Positions 16,660 through 25,530 of a stretch of 64,000 nt of DNA are shown piece after piece; positions within the stretch are counted from its first letter, which is position 1; each line of letters opens with the position of its first letter. This stretch comes from Actinomycetes bacterium. GTDB taxonomy: Bacteria > Actinomycetota > Actinomycetes > Mycobacteriales > Mycobacteriaceae. The stretch covers positions 48,748-112,747 of the forward strand of contig JAEXZY010000007.1 in the NCBI GenBank assembly GCA_023404955.1, read 5' to 3'. The position numbers were made by a program, and so were the translations under genes. Below the pieces are notes generated by a model. It was given only the letters and a program-made list of their open reading frames with translations. It did not search any database and was not told where the DNA came from.

Positions 16660-17091
16660 ATGTTCGCCAATGTGGGCTGGGGCGAGATGCTGGTCCTGGT
16701 GATCGCCGGCCTGGTGATCCTGGGACCGGAGCGGTTGCCGGGCGCGATCCGCTGGACCTCTGGTGCGGTGCGGCAGGCGCGCGACTACATCTCCGGGGCC
16801 ACCAGCCAGCTGCGTGAAGACCTCGGCCCCGAGTTCGACGACTTACGCGAGCCGTTGTCGGAACTGCAGAAGCTGCGCGGCATGACGCCGCGCGCCGCGC
16901 TCACCAAGCACCTGCTCGACGGGGACGACTCGATTTTCACCGGCCGTTTCGACTCGCCCACGAAGCCGACTGATCCCTCGCAACCGGGGACGCCCGCGCA
17001 ACCTCAGACCCCGCCGGAGAAGCCGCAGTCCGGACCGGGCCCGGGGGATGTCCGTCCGGGTGTGACCCGGTTCGACCCGGACGCGACCTGA
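16660..17091 (+). CDS. tatB: Sec-independent translocase subunit TatB
   Basis: A 143-residue protein with a short N-terminal membrane helix (GEMLVLVIAGLVIL), the hinge GPERLPGAIRW and a long amphipathic helix, then a Pro/Gln-rich C-terminus. TatB receives Tat substrates together with TatC. The four bases between htrA and tatB suggest cotranscription in the sigE-rseA-htrA-tatB stress module. It matches Rv1224. The DUF1906 protein at 59785 is a likely client. Confidence 0.94.
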   Translation: MFANVGWGEMLVLVIAGLVILGPERLPGAIRWTSGAVRQARDYISGATSQLREDLGPEFDDLREPLSELQKLRGMTPRAALTKHLLDGDDSIFTGRFDSPTKPTDPSQPGTPAQPQTPPEKPQSGPGPGDVRPGVTRFDPDAT

Positions 17092-17095
17092 CCCG

Positions 17096-18256
17096 TCAGC
17101 GACCCGCGGGGTCGAGGCCCAGCGACATCCCGGCCAACCCGCGCTTGCGGCTCGACAGCGAGTCGGCGATCGACCGCAATGCCGTGCCGGCCGGCGAGTC
17201 CGGTGCGCTCAGCACCAGCGGGATGCCGGTGTCGCCCGCGGACACCAGGGCCGGGTCCAGCGGAACCTGGCCCAGCAGAGGCACTTCGGCGCCGACGGAA
17301 CGGGACAGGCTCTCGGCGACCTGACGCCCGCCGCCCTCACCGAACAGCTGCATCGTCGAGCCGTCCGGCATCAGCAGCCCCGCCATGTTCTCGACGACAC
17401 CGGCGATGCGCTGGCGCGTCTGCAGCGCGATCGCGCCGGCGCGCTCGGCGACCTCCGCTGCCGCGAGCTGTGGGGTGGTCACGACCAGGATCTCGGCGCC
17501 GGGGATCAGCTGGGACACCGAGATCGCGATGTCGCCGGTGCCGGGCGGCAGATCCAACAGCAGGACATCCAGATCGCCCCAGTACACATCGGCGAGGAAC
17601 TGCTGCAGTGCGCGGTGCAGCATCGGCCCGCGCCACACCACGGGTGTGTTGCCCTGCGTGAACATGGCGATCGAGATGACCCGCACGTCGTGGGCCACCG
17701 GCGGCAGGATCATCGAGTCGACCTGCGTGGGGCGGTCCGTGGTGCCCATCATCCGGGGCACCGAATGGCCGTAGATGTCGGCGTCGAGCAACCCGACCGA
17801 CAACCCCTTGGCGGCCATCGCGGCCGCGAGGTTCACGGTCACGCTGGACTTGCCCACACCGCCTTTACCGGAGGCCACTGCGTAGACACGGGTCAGTGAG
17901 CCGGGCTGGGCGAACGGGATCACCGGCTCCCGCGAGTCGCCGCGCAGCTGCTTGCGGAGCTCGGCCCTCTGCTCGTCGTTCATGACGTCGAGCGACACGC
18001 GCACCGCGCCGGTGCCGGGGACGTCGCTGACGGCTCGGGTGACCTGCTCGGAGATCTCAGTCTTTTTCGGGCAGGCCGAGGTGGTCAGGTAGATCTCGAC
18101 GTGCACGGACGCATCGGCATCGACGGTGACGTTCTTGACCATGCCGACGTCGGTGATCGGGCGCCGCAGTTCGGGATCGATGACCTTGGTCAGCGCGGCA
18201 CGGACCGCCTTCGTGAGGTCGGGATCGGTCAGGTCAGGGGTGTGCGCAGACATCAC
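17096..18256 (-). CDS. mrp: Mrp/ApbC-type iron-sulfur carrier P-loop ATPase
   Basis: A 386-residue protein with an N-terminal MIP18/DUF59 domain (about residues 8-90, LTKVIDPELRRPITDVGMV) and a ParA/MinD-like ATPase with deviant Walker A GKGGVGKSSVTVNLA. In other bacteria ApbC loads Fe-S clusters; the usual C-terminal CPxC ligand motif is missing and NMAGLLMPDG stands in its place, as in other mycobacterial Mrp. It matches Rv1229c. It is convergent with tatB, with four bases between stops. Confidence 0.94.
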   Translation of the reverse strand: MMSAHTPDLTDPDLTKAVRAALTKVIDPELRRPITDVGMVKNVTVDADASVHVEIYLTTSACPKKTEISEQVTRAVSDVPGTGAVRVSLDVMNDEQRAELRKQLRGDSREPVIPFAQPGSLTRVYAVASGKGGVGKSSVTVNLAAAMAAKGLSVGLLDADIYGHSVPRMMGTTDRPTQVDSMILPPVAHDVRVISIAMFTQGNTPVVWRGPMLHRALQQFLADVYWGDLDVLLLDLPPGTGDIAISVSQLIPGAEILVVTTPQLAAAEVAERAGAIALQTRQRIAGVVENMAGLLMPDGSTMQLFGEGGGRQVAESLSRSVGAEVPLLGQVPLDPALVSAGDTGIPLVLSAPDSPAGTALRSIADSLSSRKRGLAGMSLGLDPAGR

Positions 18257-18289
18257 CCGCGAGTGTAGGCCTGACGCTGGTCCGAGCCG

Positions 18290-19624
18290 TCAGCCGACCG
18301 GTCCGGGTGCCGGCCCCAGCCCCGGCGGCAGCGCGGGGCCGGCCGGCGGCGCAGCCGGCTGGGCGGGCATCAACGGGGGAGCCGGCGCAGCGGCCGGCAT
18401 CAGCAGCGGCCCGGGCTGGGCAGCAGGCGGTGCGGCCGGAGCAGCAGCCGGAACAGCGTTGTCACCGATGCAGAACACCGCGCATTGCGGCTGCTGTGCC
18501 GGCGGCGGCGTCGCCCACGGCGGCACCCAGGCCGGCGGCGGCGCAGGCACCGGTTGCGGTGCGGCCACGGGAGCGGGACCGGGCAGCGGTCCCAACGACT
18601 GCCCCGGCACGAATCCGGGCACGTTGGTGTTGATCAGAGCGGCGACGTCGGTCCGCTGCCCCAGCTGCAGCAACGCCAGCGGATCGTTGGCCGGCAGCCC
18701 CGCAGCGTTGAGCGGCATCCCGGGGCCGAGTCCCTCCGGGCGATCCAAGTGGCTGTCGCCGAGCGCAGGCACCTCGCCGGTGATGGGCGGCAGATCGACA
18801 GGCACCACACCCGTCGCATAGGAGGCAGCCCAACCGAGCACGTTGCGCGCGTAGGCCATCGAGTTGTTGTAGCGCAGGATCGCGGCCAGCACGTCGGGCT
18901 GGTTGCGCAGGTTCAGTCCGCCGCTGCACAGGTAGCGGGCCGCGGCCAGCGACGCGTCGAAAACGTTCTGCACGTCGGCCTTGCCGTCACCGTCGCCGTC
19001 GGCGGCGTAGCGCGACCACGTCCCGGGCAGGAACTGCATCGGGCCCAACGCACGGGCATAGACCACGCGATCGGAGCTGCGACTCTGCACGATCACCTCG
19101 TTGCCCGGCAGAGTCCCGTCCAGGCTGGGCCCGTAGATCGGCTTCACCGCGGTGCCGCGGGCATCGGTGGCTCCGCCGTTGGCGTGCATCGACTCGATGC
19201 GGCCGATGCCGGCCAGCAGATTCCAGCTCACGCCGCAGCCGGGCGTGGTGGCGGCCATCTTGGCTTCGGCGTTGCGGTAGGCCGCGAGCGCCATCGACGG
19301 GATGCGGAGCGTGCCGGGCGCGCTCACCACGATCGCGGGCGGCGGGGCGGACACGGTGGCCGCCGCGATCCGCATCGGGGTCGGCGTCTTGGTGACTGCC
19401 ACCACCGACATCCCGGAGCTGTTCTGCGACGAGGAGGCGACCGCGGCCAGCGGCATCACCGCGGTGTCGCGGGTCGGTGAGTGACCTGACGGCGCGGACG
19501 CACCGACCGCACCGGCGAGAACCAGGGGAGTCAACACAGCCGCGACGCCGAAGGCCGGCATGCGAACAAGGCGTCCCGCCCGACATCTCGCTGCTCCGAG
19601 AGCCGCTCGTCCGCCTATGTGCAC
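18290..19624 (-). CDS. Secreted lytic transglycosylase-like protein (Rv1230c-like)
   Basis: A protein of about 444 residues with a signal peptide (RMPAFGVAAVLTPLVLAGAVGASA), a Ser/Thr/Pro-rich linker and a central transglycosylase SLT_2-type domain: CGVSWNLLAGIGRIES supplies the likely catalytic Glu, followed by ARALGPMQFLPGTWSRY, a DGDGDGKAD loop and AAILRYNNSMAYARNVL. The C-terminal 150 residues are Pro/Ala-rich. These enzymes cleave peptidoglycan glycan strands. The start is the GTG at 19624; the open frame continues further upstream but overlaps the DUF1003 gene. Confidence 0.85.
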   Translation of the reverse strand: MHIGGRAALGAARCRAGRLVRMPAFGVAAVLTPLVLAGAVGASAPSGHSPTRDTAVMPLAAVASSSQNSSGMSVVAVTKTPTPMRIAAATVSAPPPAIVVSAPGTLRIPSMALAAYRNAEAKMAATTPGCGVSWNLLAGIGRIESMHANGGATDARGTAVKPIYGPSLDGTLPGNEVIVQSRSSDRVVYARALGPMQFLPGTWSRYAADGDGDGKADVQNVFDASLAAARYLCSGGLNLRNQPDVLAAILRYNNSMAYARNVLGWAASYATGVVPVDLPPITGEVPALGDSHLDRPEGLGPGMPLNAAGLPANDPLALLQLGQRTDVAALINTNVPGFVPGQSLGPLPGPAPVAAPQPVPAPPPAWVPPWATPPPAQQPQCAVFCIGDNAVPAAAPAAPPAAQPGPLLMPAAAPAPPLMPAQPAAPPAGPALPPGLGPAPGPVG

Positions 19625-19724
19625 GCAACCGTCCTTGCTGTGTGGTGGCTTGTGAACCCGATCACCATATCGGTTGGGCAACGGCTGTGTTACAGCATTG
19701 GCCGGACCTGGCGCGTCGATGTCA

Positions 19725-20267
19725 TCAGGAGCGACGCGACCGCCGGTCGGTGCTGTCGGGTTTGCCGGAGTCGCCGTCGGCAACTCGGTCCGCGGGCCGC
19801 AGGTCAGCGATCAGTTCGCGGATCTCTTCGAGTTCGCGGCGCAAGTAGTCGCGAGTGGCCACTTCGCCGACGGCCAGGCGCAGCGCGGCCAATTCGCGGG
19901 CGAGATATTCGGTGTCGGCCTTCGTCTGTTCGGCGCGTCGCCGGTCTTCTTCGAGGGCCACCCGGTCGCGGTTCTCCTGCCGGTTCTGGGCGAGCAGGAT
20001 CAGGGGCGCCGCATAGGCGGCCTGGGTGGAGAACGCCAGGTTCAGCAGGATGAACGGGTAGGGATCCCACTGCCAGGCGAACGCGCCGACGTTGAGCAGG
20101 ATCCAGACGATGACGACGATGGTCTGGATGGCGAGGTAGCGCCCGGTGCCGAGGAACCGCGCGATGCTCTCGCTCACGCGGCCGACGGCCTCGACGTCGA
20201 ACCGTGGCGTCAGTGAGCGGGAGACCCGCGGCGTGTCGAGCCGCTGACGGGCGGAGGACTCGCTCAC
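19725..20267 (-). CDS. DUF1003 membrane protein (Rv1231c-like)
   Basis: A 180-residue DUF1003 protein with two membrane helices (about residues 43-65 and 70-92; YLAIQTIVVIVWILLNV, then PFILLNLAFSTQAAYAAPLILLAQNR) and a long charged C-terminal coiled coil. DUF1003 proteins are common next to Mg2+ transport genes but have no proven function. It overlaps the MgtE-N/CBS gene by 4 bp (20264-20267), so the two are translated together. A basic, disordered tail ends the protein. Confidence 0.9.
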   Translation of the reverse strand: MSESSARQRLDTPRVSRSLTPRFDVEAVGRVSESIARFLGTGRYLAIQTIVVIVWILLNVGAFAWQWDPYPFILLNLAFSTQAAYAAPLILLAQNRQENRDRVALEEDRRRAEQTKADTEYLARELAALRLAVGEVATRDYLRRELEEIRELIADLRPADRVADGDSGKPDSTDRRSRRS

Positions 20268-21559
20268 GTCGCCTTCTCCGCGGTCATGATCACGGGCTCG
20301 GCCTCGCGTTCGCGCCAGTCGTCGGGCAATAGATGATCGAGCACGTCGTCGACGGACACCGCGCCCAGCAGGTGGCTCTCGTCATCGACGACGGGTCCGC
20401 ACACCAGGTTGTAGGCGGCGAAGTAGCGGGTGAGGGCTCCCAGGGAGTCTTCGGGGCCCAGGCTGGGCAGGTCGGTGTCGACGATGCCGCTGACCAACGC
20501 CGCAGGCGGTTCACGCAGCAGCCGCTGCAGATGCACGCACCCCAGATAGCGACCCGTCGGCGTCGCGGTCGGTGGCCGGGCGACGAACACCAGCGAGGCC
20601 AGCGCCGGCGTCAGATCCGGATCCCGCACGCGCGCAAGCGCTTCGGCGACGGTGGTATCCGGGGCGAGTACCACCGGTTCCGACGTCATCAGGCCACCAG
20701 CCGTGTTGGGGGAGTGGCTGAGCAGGCGGCGAACGTCCTCGGAGTCCTCGGGGTCCATCCGCCGCAGGAACTGTTCGGCGTCGGCCGGATGCATGGTGCC
20801 CAGCAGGTCGGCCGCGTCGTCGGGGTCCATCGCCTCGAGGACGTCGGCGGCCCGGTCGGTCTTCAACTGCCGCAGCACGGCGACCTGCTCGTCTTCGGGC
20901 AGCTCCTGCAGGACGTCGGCCAGCCGTTCGTCGTCGAGCGCGTTGACGACTTCGTAGCGGCGTTTGGCGGGGAGTTCGCGGATCGCGTCGGCCACCTCGA
21001 TGGGGCGCTGGCCGACGAATTGCTCGAGCAGCTGCGCCACGCCCTGATCCGGCATCGCCAGCCCGGACGGCGTCAGCCCCTGCACGTGCGACCAGTCCAC
21101 GGTGTGCACGTTGCTGCGCCGACCGAGTCGGCGCTGCGGACGCACCGCCACCTTGGTGACCATCCAGTCCCGCGACCGGGTCTGTTCGATGCCGAGATCG
21201 ACCACGACGACGTCGATCCCGGCGAGTTCGGTCAGATCGGGGTCGTCGACGCGGACGCGGGTCTCGATGACCTGCCCGAGCACCAGCACCTCGCCGGGCC
21301 GCTGGGAGAAGCGGCGCAGCGACACGCTTCCGGTGGCCAGGGTGACCGCGCCCGGCTCGATCGCGGTCACCCGCAGAATCGGCACGAAAATTCTTCGGCG
21401 CGAGAGCAATTCGATGACCAGCCCGAGCACGCGGGGCTGTTGTCGGACCAGGCTGATGCTGATCACCACGTCGCGCACGCGGCCGATCGATTCGCCGTCG
21501 GGACCCAGCACCACCATTCCCGCGAGCCGGGCTGCATAGACCCTGTTGACCGACGCCAT
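20264..21559 (-). CDS. Soluble MgtE-N / CBS / PRC-barrel protein (Rv1232c-like)
   Basis: A 431-residue protein with PRC-barrel-like repeats in the first 130 residues (VLGPDGESIGRVRDVVISI), an MgtE intracellular N domain of DVL/AADLL helical repeats (about 170-280), and a CBS pair (LMTSEPVVLAPDTTVAEALARV, then DTDLPSLGPEDSL). The transmembrane channel domain of MgtE is absent. In MgtE the N/CBS part senses Mg2+; here it would have to act on a partner such as the coupled DUF1003 protein or CorA. That is inference. Confidence 0.9.
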   Translation of the reverse strand: MASVNRVYAARLAGMVVLGPDGESIGRVRDVVISISLVRQQPRVLGLVIELLSRRRIFVPILRVTAIEPGAVTLATGSVSLRRFSQRPGEVLVLGQVIETRVRVDDPDLTELAGIDVVVVDLGIEQTRSRDWMVTKVAVRPQRRLGRRSNVHTVDWSHVQGLTPSGLAMPDQGVAQLLEQFVGQRPIEVADAIRELPAKRRYEVVNALDDERLADVLQELPEDEQVAVLRQLKTDRAADVLEAMDPDDAADLLGTMHPADAEQFLRRMDPEDSEDVRRLLSHSPNTAGGLMTSEPVVLAPDTTVAEALARVRDPDLTPALASLVFVARPPTATPTGRYLGCVHLQRLLREPPAALVSGIVDTDLPSLGPEDSLGALTRYFAAYNLVCGPVVDDESHLLGAVSVDDVLDHLLPDDWREREAEPVIMTAEKAT

Positions 21560-21584
21560 GAGTGTCAGAGTAGAGAGTGTTGTT

Positions 21585-22553
21585 GTGCAGAACCGCTATC
21601 GACCCCGCCGAACGTGCTTGTCGGTGCCGGGCAGCAACACGAAGATGATCGCGAAGGCCAAGACACTGCCCGCCGACGAGGTGTTTCTCGACCTCGAGGA
21701 CGCGGTGGCCGCCGACGCGAAAGGCCAAGCGCGCGAGCAGGTCGCGGCCGCCTTGGCCGAGGCCGGGTGGGGCGATCAATTGCGTGGCGTGCGGGTCAAC
21801 GACTGGACCACGCCGTGGACGCACACCGATGTGATCGAGGTCATCGGCGCCGCCGGTGCGTCGGTGGACATCGTGGTGCTGCCGAAGGTGACCGACGTCT
21901 CCCATGTGCAGGCCCTGGATCTGCTGCTGTCCCAGGTGGAGGCCTCCCACGGGCTGCCGGTGGGCCGCATCGGGATCGAGGCGCAGATCGAGGACGCGCG
22001 CGGACTGACGAACATCGATGCCATTGCCGCCGGCCCGCGCATGCACGCGCTGGTTCTGGGCCCGGCGGACCTGATGGCGAGCTTGAACATGCGCACGCTC
22101 GAGGTGGGTGAGCAACCCGAGGGCTACGACGTCGGCGACGCCTACCACCATGTGCTGATGCGCATCCTGATTGCCGCACGCGCCAACGGGATCAACGCGA
22201 TCGACGGGCCCTACCTGAAGGTGCGCGACGTCGAGGCGTTCCGCCGCGTCGCCGGACGTGCCGCCGCGCTGGGGTTCGACGGCAAGTGGGTGTTGCATCC
22301 CGATCAGATCGCGGCGGGCAACGAGATCTTCAGCCCCCGCCAGGAGGCCTACGACCACGCCGAGCTGATCCTCGAGGCCTACGAATGGCACACCTCACGC
22401 GCGGGTGGCGCTCGGGGCGCGGTGATGCTGGGCGACGAGATGATCGACGAGGCGAGCCGCAAGATGGCGTTGGTGATCGCCGGTAAGGGCCGGGCGGCGG
22501 GCATGGCGCGCACCGGCGAGCGGTTCACCCCGCCCGCCGGCAGTGCCGGCTGA
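21585..22553 (+). CDS. HpcH/HpaI-type CoA ester lyase (citrate lyase beta-like)
   Basis: A 322-residue protein of the citrate lyase beta/malyl-CoA lyase family. It begins with NRYRPRRTCLSVPGSNTKM, has the acid pair in VFLDLEDAVA, IEAQIEDARGL with the metal-binding Glu, and LGPADLMASL. The product would be a CoA-thioester lyase such as (S)-citramalyl- or beta-methylmalyl-CoA lyase; the substrate cannot be set from sequence. A GTG at 21585 gives the family's usual N-terminus. An ATG at 21558 would add nine residues and overlap the divergent start codon of the MgtE-like gene. Confidence 0.85.
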   Translation: MQNRYRPRRTCLSVPGSNTKMIAKAKTLPADEVFLDLEDAVAADAKGQAREQVAAALAEAGWGDQLRGVRVNDWTTPWTHTDVIEVIGAAGASVDIVVLPKVTDVSHVQALDLLLSQVEASHGLPVGRIGIEAQIEDARGLTNIDAIAAGPRMHALVLGPADLMASLNMRTLEVGEQPEGYDVGDAYHHVLMRILIAARANGINAIDGPYLKVRDVEAFRRVAGRAAALGFDGKWVLHPDQIAAGNEIFSPRQEAYDHAELILEAYEWHTSRAGGARGAVMLGDEMIDEASRKMALVIAGKGRAAGMARTGERFTPPAGSAG

Positions 22554-22558
22554 ACCCG

Positions 22559-23182
22559 TCAGACGTTGAGCGCGGTGATGCCCCAGATCACGCTGATCAC
22601 CAGGGTGACCGCACCGACGGCGATGCCGGCGACCGCCAGCCCGTGACCGCCTTGGCGGGTCTCCTTGATCTGGTTGATCGCCAGGATGCCGAGCACGATG
22701 CCGACGATCGAACCGATGCCGCAGCACACCCCGAGGATCGACGCGACCAGCGAGGCGATCGCCATCGTGTTGGTGCCCTGCGCGGGAGGCTGGCCGTAGC
22801 CGTAATCCGCGCCGGGGTAGCCCATCGCAGGCGGGGGATACCCGCCGGGCGCGGTGCCGTACTGCGGCGGCGGCGGATACGACCCGCCCTGGTAGCCCGG
22901 GGCCCCGTATCCCTGTCCGTACCCCTGGTTCCCGTACCCCTGGCTGGGGTAGGGGCTGCCGGCGTTCGGGTCCGGATAGGACGATCCGTATCCGGGCGGG
23001 GGTGGCGGGTAGTCCGTCGGGGCGGAGTACGACGGCGGGGGTGGCGGGTTGTAGGCCGGCGGGTAGTCGGAGGGGGCCCCGGACTGCTCGATCGGCGGCG
23101 CCTCGTAACTCTCCGACGAGGGTTCGGACCCGGCTGAGTCGGAACGGTCGATTCGACGTGCGTCGTCGTCCTGACTTGTCAT
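22559..23182 (-). CDS. DUF4190 membrane protein with Pro/Tyr/Gly-rich N-terminus (Rv1233c-like)
   Basis: A 207-residue protein. The first 130 residues are a low-complexity Pro-Pro-Tyr-Gly-rich tail (repeats such as YPPPPPGYG, YGNQGYGQGYG), followed by the DUF4190 domain with two membrane helices (TMAIASLVASILGVCCGIGSIVGIVLGILA and LAVAGIAVGAVTLVISVIWGI). DUF4190 proteins are widespread in actinobacteria; no function is known. The ATG at 23182 matches the family's MTS start. Four bases separate its stop from the convergent CoA-ester lyase gene. Confidence 0.88.
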   Translation of the reverse strand: MTSQDDDARRIDRSDSAGSEPSSESYEAPPIEQSGAPSDYPPAYNPPPPPSYSAPTDYPPPPPGYGSSYPDPNAGSPYPSQGYGNQGYGQGYGAPGYQGGSYPPPPQYGTAPGGYPPPAMGYPGADYGYGQPPAQGTNTMAIASLVASILGVCCGIGSIVGIVLGILAINQIKETRQGGHGLAVAGIAVGAVTLVISVIWGITALNV

Positions 23183-23314
23183 GGGAATCAACCTAGCCTA
23201 AGTGCATACCGGCGGCGGGGACCGTCGGAGCCGGGCACCTTTGCCCGCTCCGGCACGTTGATCCAGCGACGAGGTATACCTGACCGAACTGCCAGACCGG
23301 AGGAGTGCAAGGAC

Positions 23315-23830
23315 ATGACCAGCCCGTTTCAGCCAGGCCAGACCCCGGGTGCGGCGCCTGCGGGCCGTGGCCGCCCGGTCGGCCTGCCCACCCCGCCCAA
23401 GGGGTGGCCGATCGGTTCCTATCCCACCTACGCCGAAGCCCAGCGCGCCGTGGACTATCTGTCCGATCAGCAGTTTCCGGTCGAGCAGGTCACGATCGTC
23501 GGGGTGGACCTGATGCAGGTCGAGCGGGTCACCGGCCGGCTGTCGTGGCCCAAGGTCCTTGGCGGCGGTGTGCTCAGCGGCGCGTGGTTGGGCCTGTTCA
23601 TCGGCCTGATCCTCGGGTTCTTCAGCCCGAGCCCATGGGGTTCGCTGATCACCGGTCTGATCGCCGGTGTGTTCTTCGGCTTGATCACCTCCGCGGTGCC
23701 GTACGCGATGGCGCGCGGTACCCGGGATTTCAGCTCCACGATGCAGTTGGTGGCGGGTCGCTACGACGTGCTGTGTGACCCGCAGGGCGCCGAGCAGGGT
23801 CGAGACCTGCTGGCCCGCCTGAAGATCTGA
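23315..23830 (+). CDS. General stress protein 17M-like membrane protein (Rv1234-like)
   Basis: A 171-residue protein with an N-terminal soluble domain beginning GSYPTYAEAQRAVDYLSDQQFPVEQVTIVGVDL, of the general-stress-protein 17M-like family, and a central Gly-rich pair of membrane helices (about residues 90-130). It corresponds to Rv1234. The ATG at 23315 follows a GGAGGAG-like ribosome binding site at about 23300. The next gene starts 3 bp after its stop. Confidence 0.88.
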   Translation: MTSPFQPGQTPGAAPAGRGRPVGLPTPPKGWPIGSYPTYAEAQRAVDYLSDQQFPVEQVTIVGVDLMQVERVTGRLSWPKVLGGGVLSGAWLGLFIGLILGFFSPSPWGSLITGLIAGVFFGLITSAVPYAMARGTRDFSSTMQLVAGRYDVLCDPQGAEQGRDLLARLKI

Positions 23831-23832
23831 CA

Positions 23833-24417
23833 GTGGCCGATGTCAGCGCAGCGGTTCGGGCACGGGTGCTGGAGCATTTCCGCAGTTCCGGGGAGCCCGC
23901 CGAGGCCTCGGTGACCTTCCTGGGCGCCGACCGGATCGTCGTGCTGCGCTTCGGTGCGACCGAAGACGGCCCCGCGCACTATGTGTCTCTGGGGTGCGCG
24001 TCGCAGCCGATGGTGGATCCCGCTGAGATGATGGCCGATCCGCTCCGCGGGCCGCGCGCCGAGGTGGTGGTGGCGCTGCGCGGCCCGGCGCCCGCGGGAC
24101 TGGCCCGCTCGGTCGCCGTGGTGGCGGCCGCGCCCGCGGTCGAGGGGCTGATCTTGGAACCCGACGCATTGATCGACCTGGAGACACCGCTCTGGGAGGG
24201 CGCACCGTTCACCGCATTCCTGTTGGGTCCCAGCGAGATCGACGACGTCGCGCTTCCTGAACCGGCGTCGCCGGTGACGATCCTCGGTGCGGTTCCGATC
24301 ACCCCGACGGAGGCCGCCTGGGTGCGATTGAAGGGTGCCGGCGCGATGCGGGAGGCGTGGGAGCAGGACGGGGTGGACGTGACGGATCCCCGCCGCCGTG
24401 CGGCCAGCCCGGCCTGA
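23833..24417 (+). CDS. Suppressor-of-fused (SUFU) domain protein
   Basis: A 194-residue protein with the bacterial SUFU-domain pattern: ASVTFLGADRIVVLRFG, HYVSLGCASQPM, GPRAEVVVALRG, and the conserved ending FLLGPSEIDDV through VPITPTEAAWVRLKG. Bacterial SUFU proteins are often immunity proteins or of unknown function. A GTG start at 23833 follows directly on the Rv1234-like gene. In M. tuberculosis this slot is followed by lpqY-sugABC before corA; here corA is adjacent (stops 7 bp apart). Confidence 0.82.
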   Translation: MADVSAAVRARVLEHFRSSGEPAEASVTFLGADRIVVLRFGATEDGPAHYVSLGCASQPMVDPAEMMADPLRGPRAEVVVALRGPAPAGLARSVAVVAAAPAVEGLILEPDALIDLETPLWEGAPFTAFLLGPSEIDDVALPEPASPVTILGAVPITPTEAAWVRLKGAGAMREAWEQDGVDVTDPRRRAASPA

Positions 24418-24423
24418 ACGTCC

Positions 24424-25530
24424 TCAGAGCCAGTTGTTGTGTCGGAAGGTGCGATGCAACAGCAGGCACACCGACGCCATCAGCAGCAGCACCGCGGGAT
24501 AGCCCCACGCCCAATGCAATTCGGGCATGTGGTCGAAGTTCATCCCGTAGATGCCGGCCAGTGCGGTGGGTACCGCGGCGATGGCGACCCACGCGGAGAT
24601 CTTGCGCATGTCGACGTTCTGCTGCATCGCCACCTTGCCCAGCGCGGCCTGAACCAGTGAGCTGAGCAACTCGTCGAAGCTGGAGATCCGATCGGCCGCC
24701 TTGATGGTGTGGTCGAGCACGTCGCGCATGTAGCGGCGGATCTCGACGTTGATCAGATCGTCGTGATTGGTGTCCATGCGCTCCAGGTCGGTGGCCAACG
24801 GACTGACGGCCCGGCGCAACTCGACCACTTCGCGCTTGAGCAGGTAGATCGATTCGATGTCGGTCAGCGGCCGTGGGGAGAAGATGGCTTCCTCCATCGC
24901 ATCGATGTCGGTTTCGATGAGGTCGGTGACGTCGAGATAGTGGTCGACCACGCTGTCGGCGATGGCGTGCATCACCGAATAGGGGCCGAGCTTCAACGTC
25001 GCCGGCGAGGCCTCGAGGCGTTTGCGCACCCCGGCGAGGCCGCCGTGCTCGCCGTGGCGCACCGTCACCACGAAGTCCGGGCCGACGAAGATCATCACCT
25101 CGCCGGTCTCGACGATCTCGCGCGCGTTGGCGATCGATTCGTGGTCGACGTACTTCACCGTCTTGAGCACCAGGAACAGGGTGTCGTCATAGCGCTCGAG
25201 CTTCGGCCGCTGATGGGCATGTACGGCGTCCTCGACGGCGAGTTCGTGCAATCCGAAGACGTCGGCGACCGCCTGCATCTGGTGTTCGTCGGGTTCGTGC
25301 AGTCCGATCCACACGAACGCCGGCCGGCCCTCGGCCTCGATCTCATGCACCTTGTTCAACGCCGCGGCGTGGGTGTACTTGCCGGGCAGGCGATTTCCCT
25401 CGCAGTAGACACCGCAGTCGACCATGGCCCGCGCCACGGGGACGTGGATGCTGCGCGCATCGGGGTGGTCAGGGCGGGGACGGCCGCCCTGCCGCATCAG
25501 TGACGGTGGAAGCGCGCGAAACGACGGCAT
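24424..25530 (-). CDS. corA: Magnesium/cobalt transporter CorA
   Basis: A 368-residue CorA-type pentameric Mg2+ channel. The N-terminal cytoplasmic domain includes AFVWIGLHEPD and HAHQRPKLERYDD; the C-terminus has two membrane helices separated by the selectivity motif YGMNFDHMPEL, ending in HNNWL. It matches Rv1239c. The ATG at 25530 gives the family's length; the longer open frame extends into the divergent malic enzyme region. The next gene is divergent, 141 bp away. Confidence 0.95.
   Translation of the reverse strand: MPSFRALPPSLMRQGGRPRPDHPDARSIHVPVARAMVDCGVYCEGNRLPGKYTHAAALNKVHEIEAEGRPAFVWIGLHEPDEHQMQAVADVFGLHELAVEDAVHAHQRPKLERYDDTLFLVLKTVKYVDHESIANAREIVETGEVMIFVGPDFVVTVRHGEHGGLAGVRKRLEASPATLKLGPYSVMHAIADSVVDHYLDVTDLIETDIDAMEEAIFSPRPLTDIESIYLLKREVVELRRAVSPLATDLERMDTNHDDLINVEIRRYMRDVLDHTIKAADRISSFDELLSSLVQAALGKVAMQQNVDMRKISAWVAIAAVPTALAGIYGMNFDHMPELHWAWGYPAVLLLMASVCLLLHRTFRHNNWL

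Noticed and set aside
22782..23130. Repeat-rich segment considered as a CRISPR array or minisatellite
   Set aside because: The repeats are codon-level YPPP/GYG repeats of the DUF4190 protein with irregular spacing.
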